Origin: Castellaniella sp047971665
Lineage (GTDB): Bacteria; Pseudomonadota; Gammaproteobacteria; Burkholderiales; Burkholderiaceae_B
Assembly: GCF_047971665.1 (NCBI RefSeq)
Contig: NZ_JBKEAA010000026.1
Span: 9,040 to 73,039, forward strand
Direction: 5' to 3'
DNA: 64,000 nt
In this document: in pieces, positions 27,541 to 36,275 of the stretch
Position numbering within the stretch: position 1 is the first letter of the stretch
Layout of the letters: every line of letters begins with the position of its first letter
Notes under the pieces: model-generated
What the model was told of the DNA's origin: nothing
The model's database searches: none
What the model saw: only the letters and a program-made list of their open reading frames with translations
Translations under genes and position numbers: made by a program

Positions 27541-28122
27541 CTACTTGGCCAGCAGAGGACGCAGATCCTCGTCGCCCTTCCAGGGGCCTTGCTGACCCTT
27601 GGTCTCCTCACGGACCTGCGCGACCTTCTTGGCGTCCGTCGCCGAGGCGGTGTTGCCGAAACTGGCACGCACATGGGTCACCAGGGCGGCAATCTCCTCA
27701 TCGGAGAACTTGGAGAAATTGGGCATTTCGCCGTTGTATTTGTTGCCTTCGACCGTCAGCGGCCCCTGGATGCCATGCAGCAGGATGCGGATCATGACAC
27801 CGGGATCGCCCGCATCCACCCATTCGGACTTGGACAGCGGCGGGAACACCCCCGGCACGCCGGCACCGCCGGCCTGGTGACAGGCCACGCAGTTGGCCGT
27901 GTAGAGCTGCCCCCCATCCGCCGTTGCCGGCACGACAAAATCCGCCGAGACCCGGTTGTCCCCGACATCAGCAGGCATCGGGTTATAGCTGGAATACAGG
28001 TGGTACACCGCCCACAGCAGCAGCAGGCTGATGACCGTCAGCACGATCTTGGGCACCGGGCGGCTGCCCTCGTGAGGTTCGGGCTGCTCGCGGCTCTGCT
28101 GATTGAATTGGGGATCGCTCAT
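27541..28122 (-). CDS. Membrane-anchored monohaem cytochrome c
   Basis: 193 aa. A hydrophilic N-terminus (1-23) and one membrane helix (about 24-42) precede a class I cytochrome c domain with haem site Cys78-x2-Cys81-His82 (NCVACH) and a likely Met ligand in NGEMPNF. It occupies the place where cbb3 operons normally carry the dihaem CcoP (about 300 aa), but has only one CxxCH. It probably passes electrons to CcoO/CcoN. Its ATGA start overlaps the ccoO stop. Confidence 0.88.
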   Translation of the reverse strand: MSDPQFNQQSREQPEPHEGSRPVPKIVLTVISLLLLWAVYHLYSSYNPMPADVGDNRVSADFVVPATADGGQLYTANCVACHQAGGAGVPGVFPPLSKSEWVDAGDPGVMIRILLHGIQGPLTVEGNKYNGEMPNFSKFSDEEIAALVTHVRASFGNTASATDAKKVAQVREETKGQQGPWKGDEDLRPLLAK

Positions 28123-28748
28123 TGCTTCGCTCCTTCGCCGCCGGCTTGCTGGGGCAGTTCCGGCAGCTTGGCGCCGGGCTTGACCGGATAGGTGTGATCC
28201 AGACCGATCAGGTAGGCCACCAGATCCAGGGCATCGGGCGTGGCGACCACGACCTTGCCGGCCGGCGCGAAACTCGGCGGCAGGTTGACGACCTTGTCGC
28301 CCGCTTCGGCCTTGTCCTTGAGCTTGAACATGAAGGGGAAGGACGGCATGTTGCTGCCGGGCGTATAGGCGCGCGGCTCGTACAAGTGGCCCAGGTTCCA
28401 GTCCACGCTGGGCTGGCGTGCGCCGATGTTGAACAGATCCGGCCCGGTGCGCATGGTGCCCAGCAGGTGGGGACTGTCATAGTAATAGTCGCCCGCGACC
28501 GGCGCGCGGCCCCAGCCACGCTGAAAATCCGGCGCCTGGGACTGGCTGCGCGGCTGTTGTGAATGACAGTAGACGCAGCCCATCGAGATGTAGACCTGAC
28601 GCCCGCGCAGTTGCTGCTCGGTATAGGGCTTCAGACCCTCGGAAGGTTGCACGCTGGACAGCTGCATGTAAGGCAGCACGACCAGCGTGGCGGTCGCCAG
28701 CGCGAGCGTGACCATCGCGCCGCTGAGGAGTTTGTATTCGTTTTCCAT
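28119..28748 (-). CDS. ccoO: cbb3-type cytochrome c oxidase subunit II
   Basis: 209 aa. One N-terminal helix (about 8-27) is followed by a periplasmic monohaem cytochrome c domain with Cys58-x2-Cys61-His62 (MGCVYCHSQQPR, the CcoO/FixO signature) and a Met ligand in GSNMPSFPFMF. It receives electrons and passes them to the haem b site of CcoN. The gene starts two bases after the ccoN stop and overlaps the next gene by four bases. Confidence 0.93.
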   Translation of the reverse strand: MENEYKLLSGAMVTLALATATLVVLPYMQLSSVQPSEGLKPYTEQQLRGRQVYISMGCVYCHSQQPRSQSQAPDFQRGWGRAPVAGDYYYDSPHLLGTMRTGPDLFNIGARQPSVDWNLGHLYEPRAYTPGSNMPSFPFMFKLKDKAEAGDKVVNLPPSFAPAGKVVVATPDALDLVAYLIGLDHTYPVKPGAKLPELPQQAGGEGAKQ

Positions 28749-28750
28749 GA

Positions 28751-30424
28751 TCAGGCACCTGCAATCGCCTGATGCTCAGGCATAGATTTCCGGTTGTGCA
28801 ACAAGGCGGGGCCGACGCGGCTCGTGCCATAGCGCAGCGCCATCAGCACGAAGTGCACGGCGAATACCAGATGGCCCAGGGTCATCATGGCGCCGCCCAG
28901 CGTGCGGCCCTCGAGATAGGGCATCGTGATCCGCACCGAATCCATGAACGGTCTGGTCGCATCCAGCATCGTCAGACCCTGCAGCCAGCCGCCGATGGTC
29001 AGGCTGACAAAATAGATGCCGATGCCCAGCGTCACCAGCCAGAAGTGCAGGACGATGAGCTTCGGATGCGGCCATTCCCAGGACATGACGCGCGGCATCA
29101 CGAAATAAATGGCGCCGAACATCACGATGGAGAAAAAGGCGTACAGGCCGAGGTGGGCATGGGCCACGGTGAAATGCGTGAAGTGCGCCACCGTGCTGAT
29201 GCTGCGCAGGGCTTCGAACGATCCCTCGATGGAACTGAGGGTGTACATCATGGCGCCCACCACGATGAAGCGCAGCGTGGGCGAGTAGTACATGGTCCTG
29301 AACTGGCCGCGCATCGTCAGGTGCTGGTTCACCGAGAAGGCCATCACAGGGATGATCATCATCATCGACTGGACGATCGACAGCGTGATCAGCCAATGCG
29401 GCACTGGGCCGCCCACCAAGTGGTGGCCGCCGACCTGACCGTAGAAAAAGGCCAGCGCCCAGAAACCGATCAGCGACAGATTGTAGGACTGGATCGGGCG
29501 GCCAATGATCTTGGGCAGGAAGTAGTATACCGAGGCCAGCGCGATCGGGGTGTAGTACAGGCCCAGCACGTTATGGCCGAACCACCAGTTCATGGTGGCC
29601 TGCTCGACGCCGAAGTGCACGCCGGGCGCCTTGCCCACCAGATACAGTACCGGGAACCAGAACAGCGCCGCGCCCATGTACCAGATCGATACGTACAGAT
29701 GCTTGGCCTTGCGGTTGCGCAGCGTGAACACCAGCGGCAGGGCGATCAGGGCGCCGCCCAGCACCAGCAGGATGCTGATCTGCCAGGGGATCTCCAGCCA
29801 TTCCAGGCCAGCGTTGATGCCCACGGCGACACTGCCCAGCCCGGCGATCAGGCCGGCATTCCACAGCATGCACCCGAGCAGCGCGAAACGCCCGCCATAC
29901 AGACGCGTCTTGAGCAGGCGCGGCAGCATCCAGATGGCCACGCCAAAGGCCGCCATCGGGCACCAGCCGTAGGCCACCATGTTCAGATGCAGCGTGCGCG
30001 TGCGGCCGAACGTGAGCCAGGCATACTGCGTCAGGAATTCGGGATTGTGCAGCTTGATCGAACTGATCAGGCCGAAGACCGAGGCCAGCACCAGCCAGAC
30101 AATGGCACAGCACAGAAAGGTGAAAGTGATGTAGGCGGTCGACCGGTCTGCCTCCAGACGATCGGCGAGTTCCGCTTTCAGCTTGCTCGCCAGGGAGGGA
30201 TCGACGACGGCCTTGCCGCCTTCGGTGACGACCTGCTGCAGCCCTGCCCGCTGCGCCGGCGTGGCGGAGGGATCCTCGACATGGCCGATTTCGCCAGTCG
30301 AGAAAATCACGGAGGCCGCTTCGGGATTGTCGTCGAACATGTTCCGCCTGAGCGACCAGATGAACACACCCAGTCCGGTGACGGATAATATGAAGGTCAG
30401 GAGTAGTACGGTAATGGTATCCAC
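28751..30424 (-). CDS. ccoN: cbb3-type oxidase catalytic subunit with CcoS-like N-terminus
   Basis: 557 aa, about 80 longer than usual CcoN. The catalytic core (from about residue 96) has all haem/copper ligands: His146 (RTLHLN, haem b), His284 (WWFGHN, CuB), His334/His335 (GGHH, CuB), and HFTVAHAH with His422/His424 (haem b3 and b). Residues 1-42 form one helix followed by FIWSLRRNMFDDNPEA, closely like the small assembly protein CcoS/FixS (FWA...QFDD). A charged linker (about 43-95) joins them. Start at the GTG at 30424 with GGAAG upstream; a TTG at 30445 is less likely. It heads the leftward cluster. Confidence 0.92.
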   Translation of the reverse strand: MDTITVLLLTFILSVTGLGVFIWSLRRNMFDDNPEAASVIFSTGEIGHVEDPSATPAQRAGLQQVVTEGGKAVVDPSLASKLKAELADRLEADRSTAYITFTFLCCAIVWLVLASVFGLISSIKLHNPEFLTQYAWLTFGRTRTLHLNMVAYGWCPMAAFGVAIWMLPRLLKTRLYGGRFALLGCMLWNAGLIAGLGSVAVGINAGLEWLEIPWQISILLVLGGALIALPLVFTLRNRKAKHLYVSIWYMGAALFWFPVLYLVGKAPGVHFGVEQATMNWWFGHNVLGLYYTPIALASVYYFLPKIIGRPIQSYNLSLIGFWALAFFYGQVGGHHLVGGPVPHWLITLSIVQSMMMIIPVMAFSVNQHLTMRGQFRTMYYSPTLRFIVVGAMMYTLSSIEGSFEALRSISTVAHFTHFTVAHAHLGLYAFFSIVMFGAIYFVMPRVMSWEWPHPKLIVLHFWLVTLGIGIYFVSLTIGGWLQGLTMLDATRPFMDSVRITMPYLEGRTLGGAMMTLGHLVFAVHFVLMALRYGTSRVGPALLHNRKSMPEHQAIAGA

Positions 30425-30625
30425 AGCGCTTCCGATGCAAGTCAAAGACGCGCAAAGCCCGTGAAACAGGGCTCTGGCGGCCGTTATTGTAGACTCAGAT
30501 TTGATCTATGATAAATCCACGACCGGAGATCAGGCTCAAATTCCCCTGGTTGCAATGCGGACATCTGGTCCGCACAGCACAGGCAACACGCCGGTTTCCG
30601 TGTTCATCCTCAGGAAAGACCCTCC

Positions 30626-31048
30626 ATGGAATGCACCCTCGACTGGCAAGGCCCCGAAGGCATGCTGTTCATCACCCGCACCGGCAGCGGCCACATCCTG
30701 GCGATGGACGGCGCTCCGGATGGCGGCGGCCTCAATCTGGCGCCCCGGCCCATGGAAGTCGTGCTGGCCGGCGCCGGTGGCTGCGCCGCCTATGATGTGG
30801 TGCTGATCCTGAAACGCGGCCGCCATGCCGTGACGGGCTGCCAGGCTGTCCTGACGGCCGAGCGGGCCGACACCGAACCCAAGGTCTTCACCAAGATCCA
30901 CTACGCATTCCGTGTGACGGGCCGCGACCTGCCCGCCGCCGCCGTGGAACGCGCGGTGGAGCTGTCGCACACAAAATACTGCTCGGCCATCGCCATGCTC
31001 GAAAAGACGGCCGAGATCACGCACTCGATCGAGATCGTCGCAGCCTGA
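30626..31048 (+). CDS. OsmC-family protein (YhfA-like)
   Basis: 140 aa. OsmC/Ohr fold with two conserved Cys: one in AGAGGCAAYDVVLIL (near residue 53) and one in HTKYCSAIAML (near residue 118), the redox pair of the family. Length and the KYCS block fit the YhfA branch, of uncertain function, rather than Ohr. It may detoxify organic peroxides. AGGAAAG lies before the ATG. It is divergent from ccoN and convergent with thyA. Confidence 0.9.
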   Translation: MECTLDWQGPEGMLFITRTGSGHILAMDGAPDGGGLNLAPRPMEVVLAGAGGCAAYDVVLILKRGRHAVTGCQAVLTAERADTEPKVFTKIHYAFRVTGRDLPAAAVERAVELSHTKYCSAIAMLEKTAEITHSIEIVAA

Positions 31049-31168
31049 CCGCCGCATCGCTGGACGCCGTATCGCTGACCGCTGAGTCGTGACGCAGGCT
31101 GCCGCGCCGCGATGCCGAACGCCGCGATGCGGGCCGCTGCGTCGTGATGCTGAACGCCGCGCCGCGAT

Positions 31169-32140
31169 TCAGACGGCCATCGGCGCCGTCAACGGCGGGT
31201 GGTGACGGTAGTCTTCGAGCGCAAAATCCTCCGGTTCCAGACGCTCCAGCCATTCGGGCTCGTAGCGGCCGGTGTCGGCATGCGCCGGAATGCGGTCCGA
31301 CAGGCACAGCCGGGGAGCCGGCAAGGGATCGCGATCGAGCTGTTCGCGCAGCATGTCCACATGCGTCTCGTAGATATGCGCGTCGCCAATAAAATACGTG
31401 AACCAGCGCGGCTCATAGCCTGTCAGCCGCGCCACCAGATGCGTCAGTGCCGCGCCTTCGGCCAGATTGAACGGCGTGCCCAGCCCCACATCGTTGCTGC
31501 GAATGTACAGGCACAGCGACAGCTCGCGCGTCGTCGGATTGGCCAGGAACTGGTAGAGCAGATGGCAAGGCGGCAAGGCCATCTCTTCGAGCTGGGCCCA
31601 GTTCCAGCCATGGAACAGGATGCGCCGACTGCCCGGATCGCGGATCAAGGTGTCCAGGCAGGCGCGCAACTGATCCACGGCCTTGTAGAGCAGCACGTGC
31701 GGCCGGTCCTGATCCAGGACCTGGCCGATCATGCGATAGCCCTGACCCTGCGCGGCCTCGATGCGCGCGGCGGCCTCGACCGGCAGCAGCTTGTAGGCCG
31801 GCCACTGACGCCATTGCACCCCATAGACGGGCCCCAGGTCATCGGGCCCGTCGCGCCACGGACTGTCCAGCCAGGCGCGATTCTCGTTGGCGTTCTGATC
31901 CCACACCCGGCAGCCCAGCGCGCGAAAATCCGCCGCGCTGTCGGCCGCGCGCAGAAAGCCGACCAGTTCGCCCATGGCCGACTTGAAGGCCAGCCGTTTG
32001 GTGGTGACTGCGGGAAAGCCCTGGCGCAGATCGAAGCGCAGGCAGGCGCCCGGCAGGCTCAAGGTGCGCACGCCCGTGCGGTTTTCCCGCCAGGCACCCT
32101 GCTCGAAAATCGAGCGGACCAGATCCAGATAGGCCTTCAC
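31169..32140 (-). CDS. thyA: Thymidylate synthase
   Basis: 323 aa. The catalytic Cys192 is in ALPPCHLLYQF, with the folate/dUMP sites RSNDVGLGTPFNLA and FIGDAHIYETHVD. It methylates dUMP to dTMP using methylene-tetrahydrofolate. It is longer than the 264-aa enterobacterial form because of an insertion around residues 85-150, as found in other members of the long ThyA class. Its ATGA start overlaps the stop of the CitE-like gene. The 120 bases to OsmC hold imperfect GCCGCGATGC-type repeats and no clear terminator. Confidence 0.95.
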   Translation of the reverse strand: MKAYLDLVRSIFEQGAWRENRTGVRTLSLPGACLRFDLRQGFPAVTTKRLAFKSAMGELVGFLRAADSAADFRALGCRVWDQNANENRAWLDSPWRDGPDDLGPVYGVQWRQWPAYKLLPVEAAARIEAAQGQGYRMIGQVLDQDRPHVLLYKAVDQLRACLDTLIRDPGSRRILFHGWNWAQLEEMALPPCHLLYQFLANPTTRELSLCLYIRSNDVGLGTPFNLAEGAALTHLVARLTGYEPRWFTYFIGDAHIYETHVDMLREQLDRDPLPAPRLCLSDRIPAHADTGRYEPEWLERLEPEDFALEDYRHHPPLTAPMAV

Positions 32141-32955
32141 GTGGAGCCTTCGAGAATGCGCCGGGCCCGTTCGATCAGAGGCAGATCGACCATGCGGCCG
32201 TCCAGGCGGAATGCGTATTCACCGGTCGAATCGGCATGATCGATCACCCGGCGCGCCCAGTCGGTTTCCTGGGGCAGCGGCTGGTAGGCGCGCAGCACCA
32301 CGGGAATCTGCGCGGGGTGAATGCACAGCATCCCGCCGAACCCCATGTCCCGCGCGAAAGCGGCCGATCGTTCCAGGGCCTCCAGGTCGGTGAAGTCCGG
32401 ATGGACACAATCGAGCGGCGGCCTGAGCCCATGCATGCGGCTGGCCACGAGGATCCGCAACCGGGTCTGGTCCAGCACGAAACGGGCCGCATCGGTCCCC
32501 GGCCGGGTACCGAATTCGACCATCAGGTCCAGGATGCCGAAAGACAGCCGCACCACGCCATGCGCCTCGGCGATGCGCTCCAGCGCCTGCAGCCCCGCTG
32601 CCGACTCGATCACGGGAATCAACGGTTTGCCCGCGCCCGAGACACGATAGACATGATCCGGCGCCTCGGCCTTGGGCAGCAGGATGCCGGCCACCGAAGG
32701 CAGTGAACGGCACACGGCCAGATCCTCATCGAACCAGGGGGTCGAGCCGTCGTTGATGCGCACCCACAGGCGATCCCCGGGATGCGCCGCCGCATACTGC
32801 GCCAGCGCGTCGCGCGCGCCGGCCTTGTCCTCGGGCGCAACCGCATCCTCCAGATCGACGACCACGGCATCGGCGCCGCTGGCAACGGCCTTGGGTATGC
32901 GGTCCGCCCGGCTGGCCGGCACGAACAGTGCGGTACGCATCAATGTGTCATGCAT
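32137..32955 (-). CDS. CitE-like HpcH/HpaI aldolase/citrate lyase family protein
   Basis: 272 aa TIM-barrel lyase of the CitE type. Visible motifs are FVPASRADRI, the acidic DLEDAV, RINDGSTPW, LLPKAE and the metal-ligand IESAAGLQ, then SFGILDL. Members cleave or condense short acyl-CoA esters (citramalyl-CoA, malyl-CoA, citryl-thioester). As there is no citrate lyase CitD/CitF nearby, an acyl-CoA lyase role is more likely. It follows the fumarase gene by 27 bases and overlaps thyA. Confidence 0.88.
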   Translation of the reverse strand: MHDTLMRTALFVPASRADRIPKAVASGADAVVVDLEDAVAPEDKAGARDALAQYAAAHPGDRLWVRINDGSTPWFDEDLAVCRSLPSVAGILLPKAEAPDHVYRVSGAGKPLIPVIESAAGLQALERIAEAHGVVRLSFGILDLMVEFGTRPGTDAARFVLDQTRLRILVASRMHGLRPPLDCVHPDFTDLEALERSAAFARDMGFGGMLCIHPAQIPVVLRAYQPLPQETDWARRVIDHADSTGEYAFRLDGRMVDLPLIERARRILEGST

Positions 32956-32982
32956 GGAACCCCCTTGTTTTCAAGCTGACGC

Positions 32983-34509
32983 TCAAGCCTGTGCCGGAAC
33001 GGCGCGCGCGGCAATCCGCTCGCGCCATTCGCGTGGACCGGTCTGATGGACCGAGACGCCCTGGGCATCGACAGCCACCGTCACCGGCATGTCACGCACC
33101 TCGAATTCATAGATGGCCTCCATGCCCAGATCCTCGAACCCCAGCACCCGGGCGGAACGGATGGCCTTGGACACGAGGTACGCCGAGCCGCCCACCGCCA
33201 TCAGATAGGCCGAGCCGTGACGGCGGATGGCCTCGATCGCCTTGGGACCGCGCTCGGCCTTGCCGATCATGGCCAACAGACCTGTCTGTCCCAACATCAT
33301 ATCGGTAAACGCATCCATCCGCGTGGAAGTGGTGGGCCCGGCCGGACCGACGACCTCGTCGCGCACCGGATCGACCGGACCGACGTAGTAGATGACCCGC
33401 CCCCGGAAATCCACCGGCAGGGACTCTCCGCGCGCCAGCATGTCCTGGATGCGCTTGTGCGCCGCGTCGCGTCCCGTCAGCATGCGCCCCGACAGCAGCA
33501 GGCGCTCGCCAGGCTTCCAGGAAGCGACCTCTTCGCGGCTCAGGGTGTCCAGGTTCACCTGGCGCGAGGCCTTGTAGTCGGGCTTCCAGTGGACTTCGGG
33601 CCATTCGGACAGCGCGGGCGGCTGCAACGCCGCCGGGCCTTGGCCATCCAGCGTGAAATGCACGTGGCGCGTGGCGGCACAGTTCGGGATCATGGCGACC
33701 GGCTTGGAGGCGGCATGCGTCGCACAGGTGAGGATCTTGATGTCGAGCACCGTGGTCAGCCCGCCCAGGCCCTGCGCGCCGATACCCAGGGCATTGACCT
33801 TGCGGTACAGCTCGATGCGCAGTTCCTCGAGCCTGTTCTGCGGGCCGCGCTGCAACAGCTCGTACATGTCGATGTCCTGCATCAGCGACTGCTTGGCCAT
33901 GAGCATGGCCTTTTCCGCCGTGCCGCCCACACCGATCCCCAACATGCCGGGCGGACACCAGCCCGCGCCCATGTGCGGCACAGTCTCGAGCACCCAGTCC
34001 ACCAGCGATTCGCTGGGGTTGAGCATGGCGAACTTGGTCTTGTTTTCCGAACCGCCGCCCTTGGCCGCGACCTGCGCATCCACGGTATTCCCGGGGACCA
34101 GTTCGACGTGCAGCACACAGGGCGTGTTGTCGCGTGTATTGCGGCGCGTGAACAGCGGATCGTCCAGCACCGAAGCGCGCAGCGGATTATCGGGATTGGT
34201 GTAGCCCCGGCGCACGCCTTCGTCACACAGTTCCTGAAGACTGCGACGCGTGTCGAAACGCACGTCCATGCCGACCTTGAGAAAGACATTGACGATGCCG
34301 GTGTCCTGACAGATCGGGCGATGCCCCTCGGCGCACAGGCGCGAATTGGTCAGGATCTGGGCGATGGCGTCGCGCGCCGCGGGGCTTTCCTCGACGTCGT
34401 AGGCCCGCGCCAGATGCCGGATGTAATCCAGCGGATGGTAGATGCTGATGAACTGAACGGCATCCTCGATCGACTGAATCAGGTCGTCCTCGGCGATTGT
34501 GACCATCAT
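32983..34509 (-). CDS. Class I (iron-sulfur) fumarate hydratase
   Basis: 508 aa single chain joining the alpha-like (about 1-290) and beta-like (about 330-508) parts of class I hydro-lyases. Cluster-ligand regions include RPICQDTGIVNVF and the second Cys near LTCATHA. FRGRVIYYVGPVDPVRDEVVGPAGPTTSTRMD is the beta-part signature. It reversibly hydrates fumarate to malate; some relatives act on mesaconate. Start at the ATG at 34509 (GGAAAGGAAA upstream), whose ATGA overlaps the stop of the enoyl-CoA hydratase gene. Confidence 0.92.
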   Translation of the reverse strand: MMVTIAEDDLIQSIEDAVQFISIYHPLDYIRHLARAYDVEESPAARDAIAQILTNSRLCAEGHRPICQDTGIVNVFLKVGMDVRFDTRRSLQELCDEGVRRGYTNPDNPLRASVLDDPLFTRRNTRDNTPCVLHVELVPGNTVDAQVAAKGGGSENKTKFAMLNPSESLVDWVLETVPHMGAGWCPPGMLGIGVGGTAEKAMLMAKQSLMQDIDMYELLQRGPQNRLEELRIELYRKVNALGIGAQGLGGLTTVLDIKILTCATHAASKPVAMIPNCAATRHVHFTLDGQGPAALQPPALSEWPEVHWKPDYKASRQVNLDTLSREEVASWKPGERLLLSGRMLTGRDAAHKRIQDMLARGESLPVDFRGRVIYYVGPVDPVRDEVVGPAGPTTSTRMDAFTDMMLGQTGLLAMIGKAERGPKAIEAIRRHGSAYLMAVGGSAYLVSKAIRSARVLGFEDLGMEAIYEFEVRDMPVTVAVDAQGVSVHQTGPREWRERIAARAVPAQA

Positions 34510-35273
34510 TTTCCTTTCCAGACGGGCGGACGCTTTTCGGCGAAGGCTGTCGCGCCCTCGCGCGCGTCTTCGGAGGTGAAGATATGCGCCACCAGCGGGC
34601 GCTGGCGCTCGAACATTTCTTCCGGACGCCAGTTGCGCGATTGCGAGACGATGGACTTGGCCGTGCGCACCGCCAGCGGACCATTGGCGGCGATGGTGCG
34701 CGCCAGGGCCAGCGCCTCGTCCAGAGCCGCGCCGGGCTCGGCCAGCCGGTTGACCATCCCCAGCTGATGCAGACGCCCGGCATCGAACATGTCACCCGTC
34801 AGCACGGCCTCCATGGCGACGTGATAGGGGATGCGCGACGGCAGGCGCAGCATGCCGCCCGATCCCGGCACCAGACCGCGCCGGACTTCGGGCAGCCCGA
34901 ACCGGGCGTCACGCGCGGCAACGACCAGATCGCAGGCCAGCACCAGCTCGCACCCGCCCGCCAGCGCGTAGCCCTCGACGGCAGCGATCAGCGGTTTGGC
35001 GGGCGGCTGCTCGCACAGCCCGGCAAAGCCGCGCTTGCCCACATAGGGACGCTGGCCGGTTGCGGCAAAGGCCTTCAGATCCATGCCGGCGCAGAAGTTC
35101 CCGCCCGATCCCGTCAGGATGCCCAGACGCAGTTCCGGATCGTTGTCCAGCATGTCCAGCGCCGCCGCCAGTGCCTGAGCGGTCTCCAGGTTGATCGCAT
35201 TGCGCGCCTGAGGCCGATTCAGCTGTATGACCAGCACCCCGTCCAGGCGCTGCACATCGAGGCAATCACTCAT
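34506..35273 (-). CDS. Enoyl-CoA hydratase/isomerase family protein
   Basis: 255 aa crotonase. The oxyanion-hole blocks are GNFCAGMDLKAFA and VEGYALAGGCELVLACDLVVA; FGLPEVRRGLVPGSGGMLRLP carries the usual catalytic Glu region. The likely reaction is hydration of an enoyl-CoA. GGAG precedes the ATG at 35273, and a longer frame upstream has no family match. First gene of the hydratase-fumarase-CitE-thyA unit, and divergent from glyQ, 106 bases away. Confidence 0.9.
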   Translation of the reverse strand: MSDCLDVQRLDGVLVIQLNRPQARNAINLETAQALAAALDMLDNDPELRLGILTGSGGNFCAGMDLKAFAATGQRPYVGKRGFAGLCEQPPAKPLIAAVEGYALAGGCELVLACDLVVAARDARFGLPEVRRGLVPGSGGMLRLPSRIPYHVAMEAVLTGDMFDAGRLHQLGMVNRLAEPGAALDEALALARTIAANGPLAVRTAKSIVSQSRNWRPEEMFERQRPLVAHIFTSEDAREGATAFAEKRPPVWKGK

Positions 35274-35379
35274 GTTTTCTCCGAAAAAAGAGAAGTGGAT
35301 AAAATGGCCGTTCCGGATACGGTCCAGACCGTGTCCCCCCGGACGACAGAAACCCATCGCGGGCACAGCCCGCCACGTC

Positions 35380-36273
35380 ATGCTCACATTCCAACAACTG
35401 ATTTTATCGCTCCAGCAATATTGGGATCGCCAGGGGTGCGCCCTGCTGCAACCTTACGACATGGAAGTCGGGGCCGGCACCTCCCATACCGCTACCTTCC
35501 TGCGCGCCATCGGTCCCGAGCCCTGGCGCGCGGCCTACGTCCAGCCTTCGCGCCGTCCCAAAGACGGCCGCTACGGCGAGAACCCCAACCGGCTGCAACA
35601 CTACTATCAGTTCCAGGTCGTGCTCAAACCGGCGCCGCTGGACATCCTGGATCTTTATATCGGCTCCCTGCGCGCGCTGGGGATCGATCCCGGACAGCAC
35701 GACATCCGCTTCGTCGAAGACGACTGGGAAAACCCCACCCTGGGCGCCTGGGGCCTGGGCTGGGAGGTCTGGCTCAACGGCATGGAAGTCACCCAGTTCA
35801 CCTACTTCCAGCAAGTCGGCGGACTGGATTGCAACCCGACCATGGGCGAGATCACCTACGGCCTGGAACGTCTGGCCATGTACCTGCAAGGCGTGGAATC
35901 CGTCTACGACCTCGTCTGGACCCGGGGCCCCGACGGCACGCCCGTGTACTATCGGGACGTATTCCACCAGAACGAAGTCGAGCAGTCCGCCTACAACTTC
36001 GAAATCGCCTCCACCGCCATGCTGTTTGCTCATTTCAACGATTACGAGGCCGAAGCCAAGCGCCTGATCGAAGTCCCGCTCGCCCTGCCCGCCTACGAGG
36101 CCACGCTCAAGGCCGCACATACCTTCAACCTGCTTGATGCGCGCGGCGCCATCAGCGTCACCGAACGCGCCACCTACATCGGCCGCATCCGCACGCTGTC
36201 GCGCGCCGTGGCGCAGGCCTATTACGACGCGCGCGAACGCCTGGGCTTCCCCATGCTGCGGGAGGTCGCGTGA
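35380..36273 (+). CDS. glyQ: Glycyl-tRNA synthetase alpha subunit
   Basis: 297 aa, near the usual 303. Strong family sequence throughout: WDRQGCALLQPYDMEVGAGT, EPWRAAYVQPSRRPKDGRYG, FVEDDWENPTLGAWGLGWEVW and FTYFQQVGG, the class II catalytic motifs of the bacterial alpha2beta2 enzyme. It charges tRNA-Gly together with GlyS. Start at the ATG at 35380 directly before LTFQQLIL, matching the family N-terminus. The next gene follows at once. Confidence 0.96.
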   Translation: MLTFQQLILSLQQYWDRQGCALLQPYDMEVGAGTSHTATFLRAIGPEPWRAAYVQPSRRPKDGRYGENPNRLQHYYQFQVVLKPAPLDILDLYIGSLRALGIDPGQHDIRFVEDDWENPTLGAWGLGWEVWLNGMEVTQFTYFQQVGGLDCNPTMGEITYGLERLAMYLQGVESVYDLVWTRGPDGTPVYYRDVFHQNEVEQSAYNFEIASTAMLFAHFNDYEAEAKRLIEVPLALPAYEATLKAAHTFNLLDARGAISVTERATYIGRIRTLSRAVAQAYYDARERLGFPMLREVA

Positions 36274-36275
36274 TC

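Noticed and set aside
30501..30515. FNR/Anr-like box TTGAT... upstream of ccoN
   Set aside because: Only one half-site fits; the second half (GATAA/ATAAA) does not match ATCAA at the right spacing, so oxygen control by FNR is not supported by sequence.
31049..31168. GCCGCGATGC-like repeats after the OsmC gene
   Set aside because: Short, imperfect and few; could be chance in GC-rich DNA and no element boundaries are visible.
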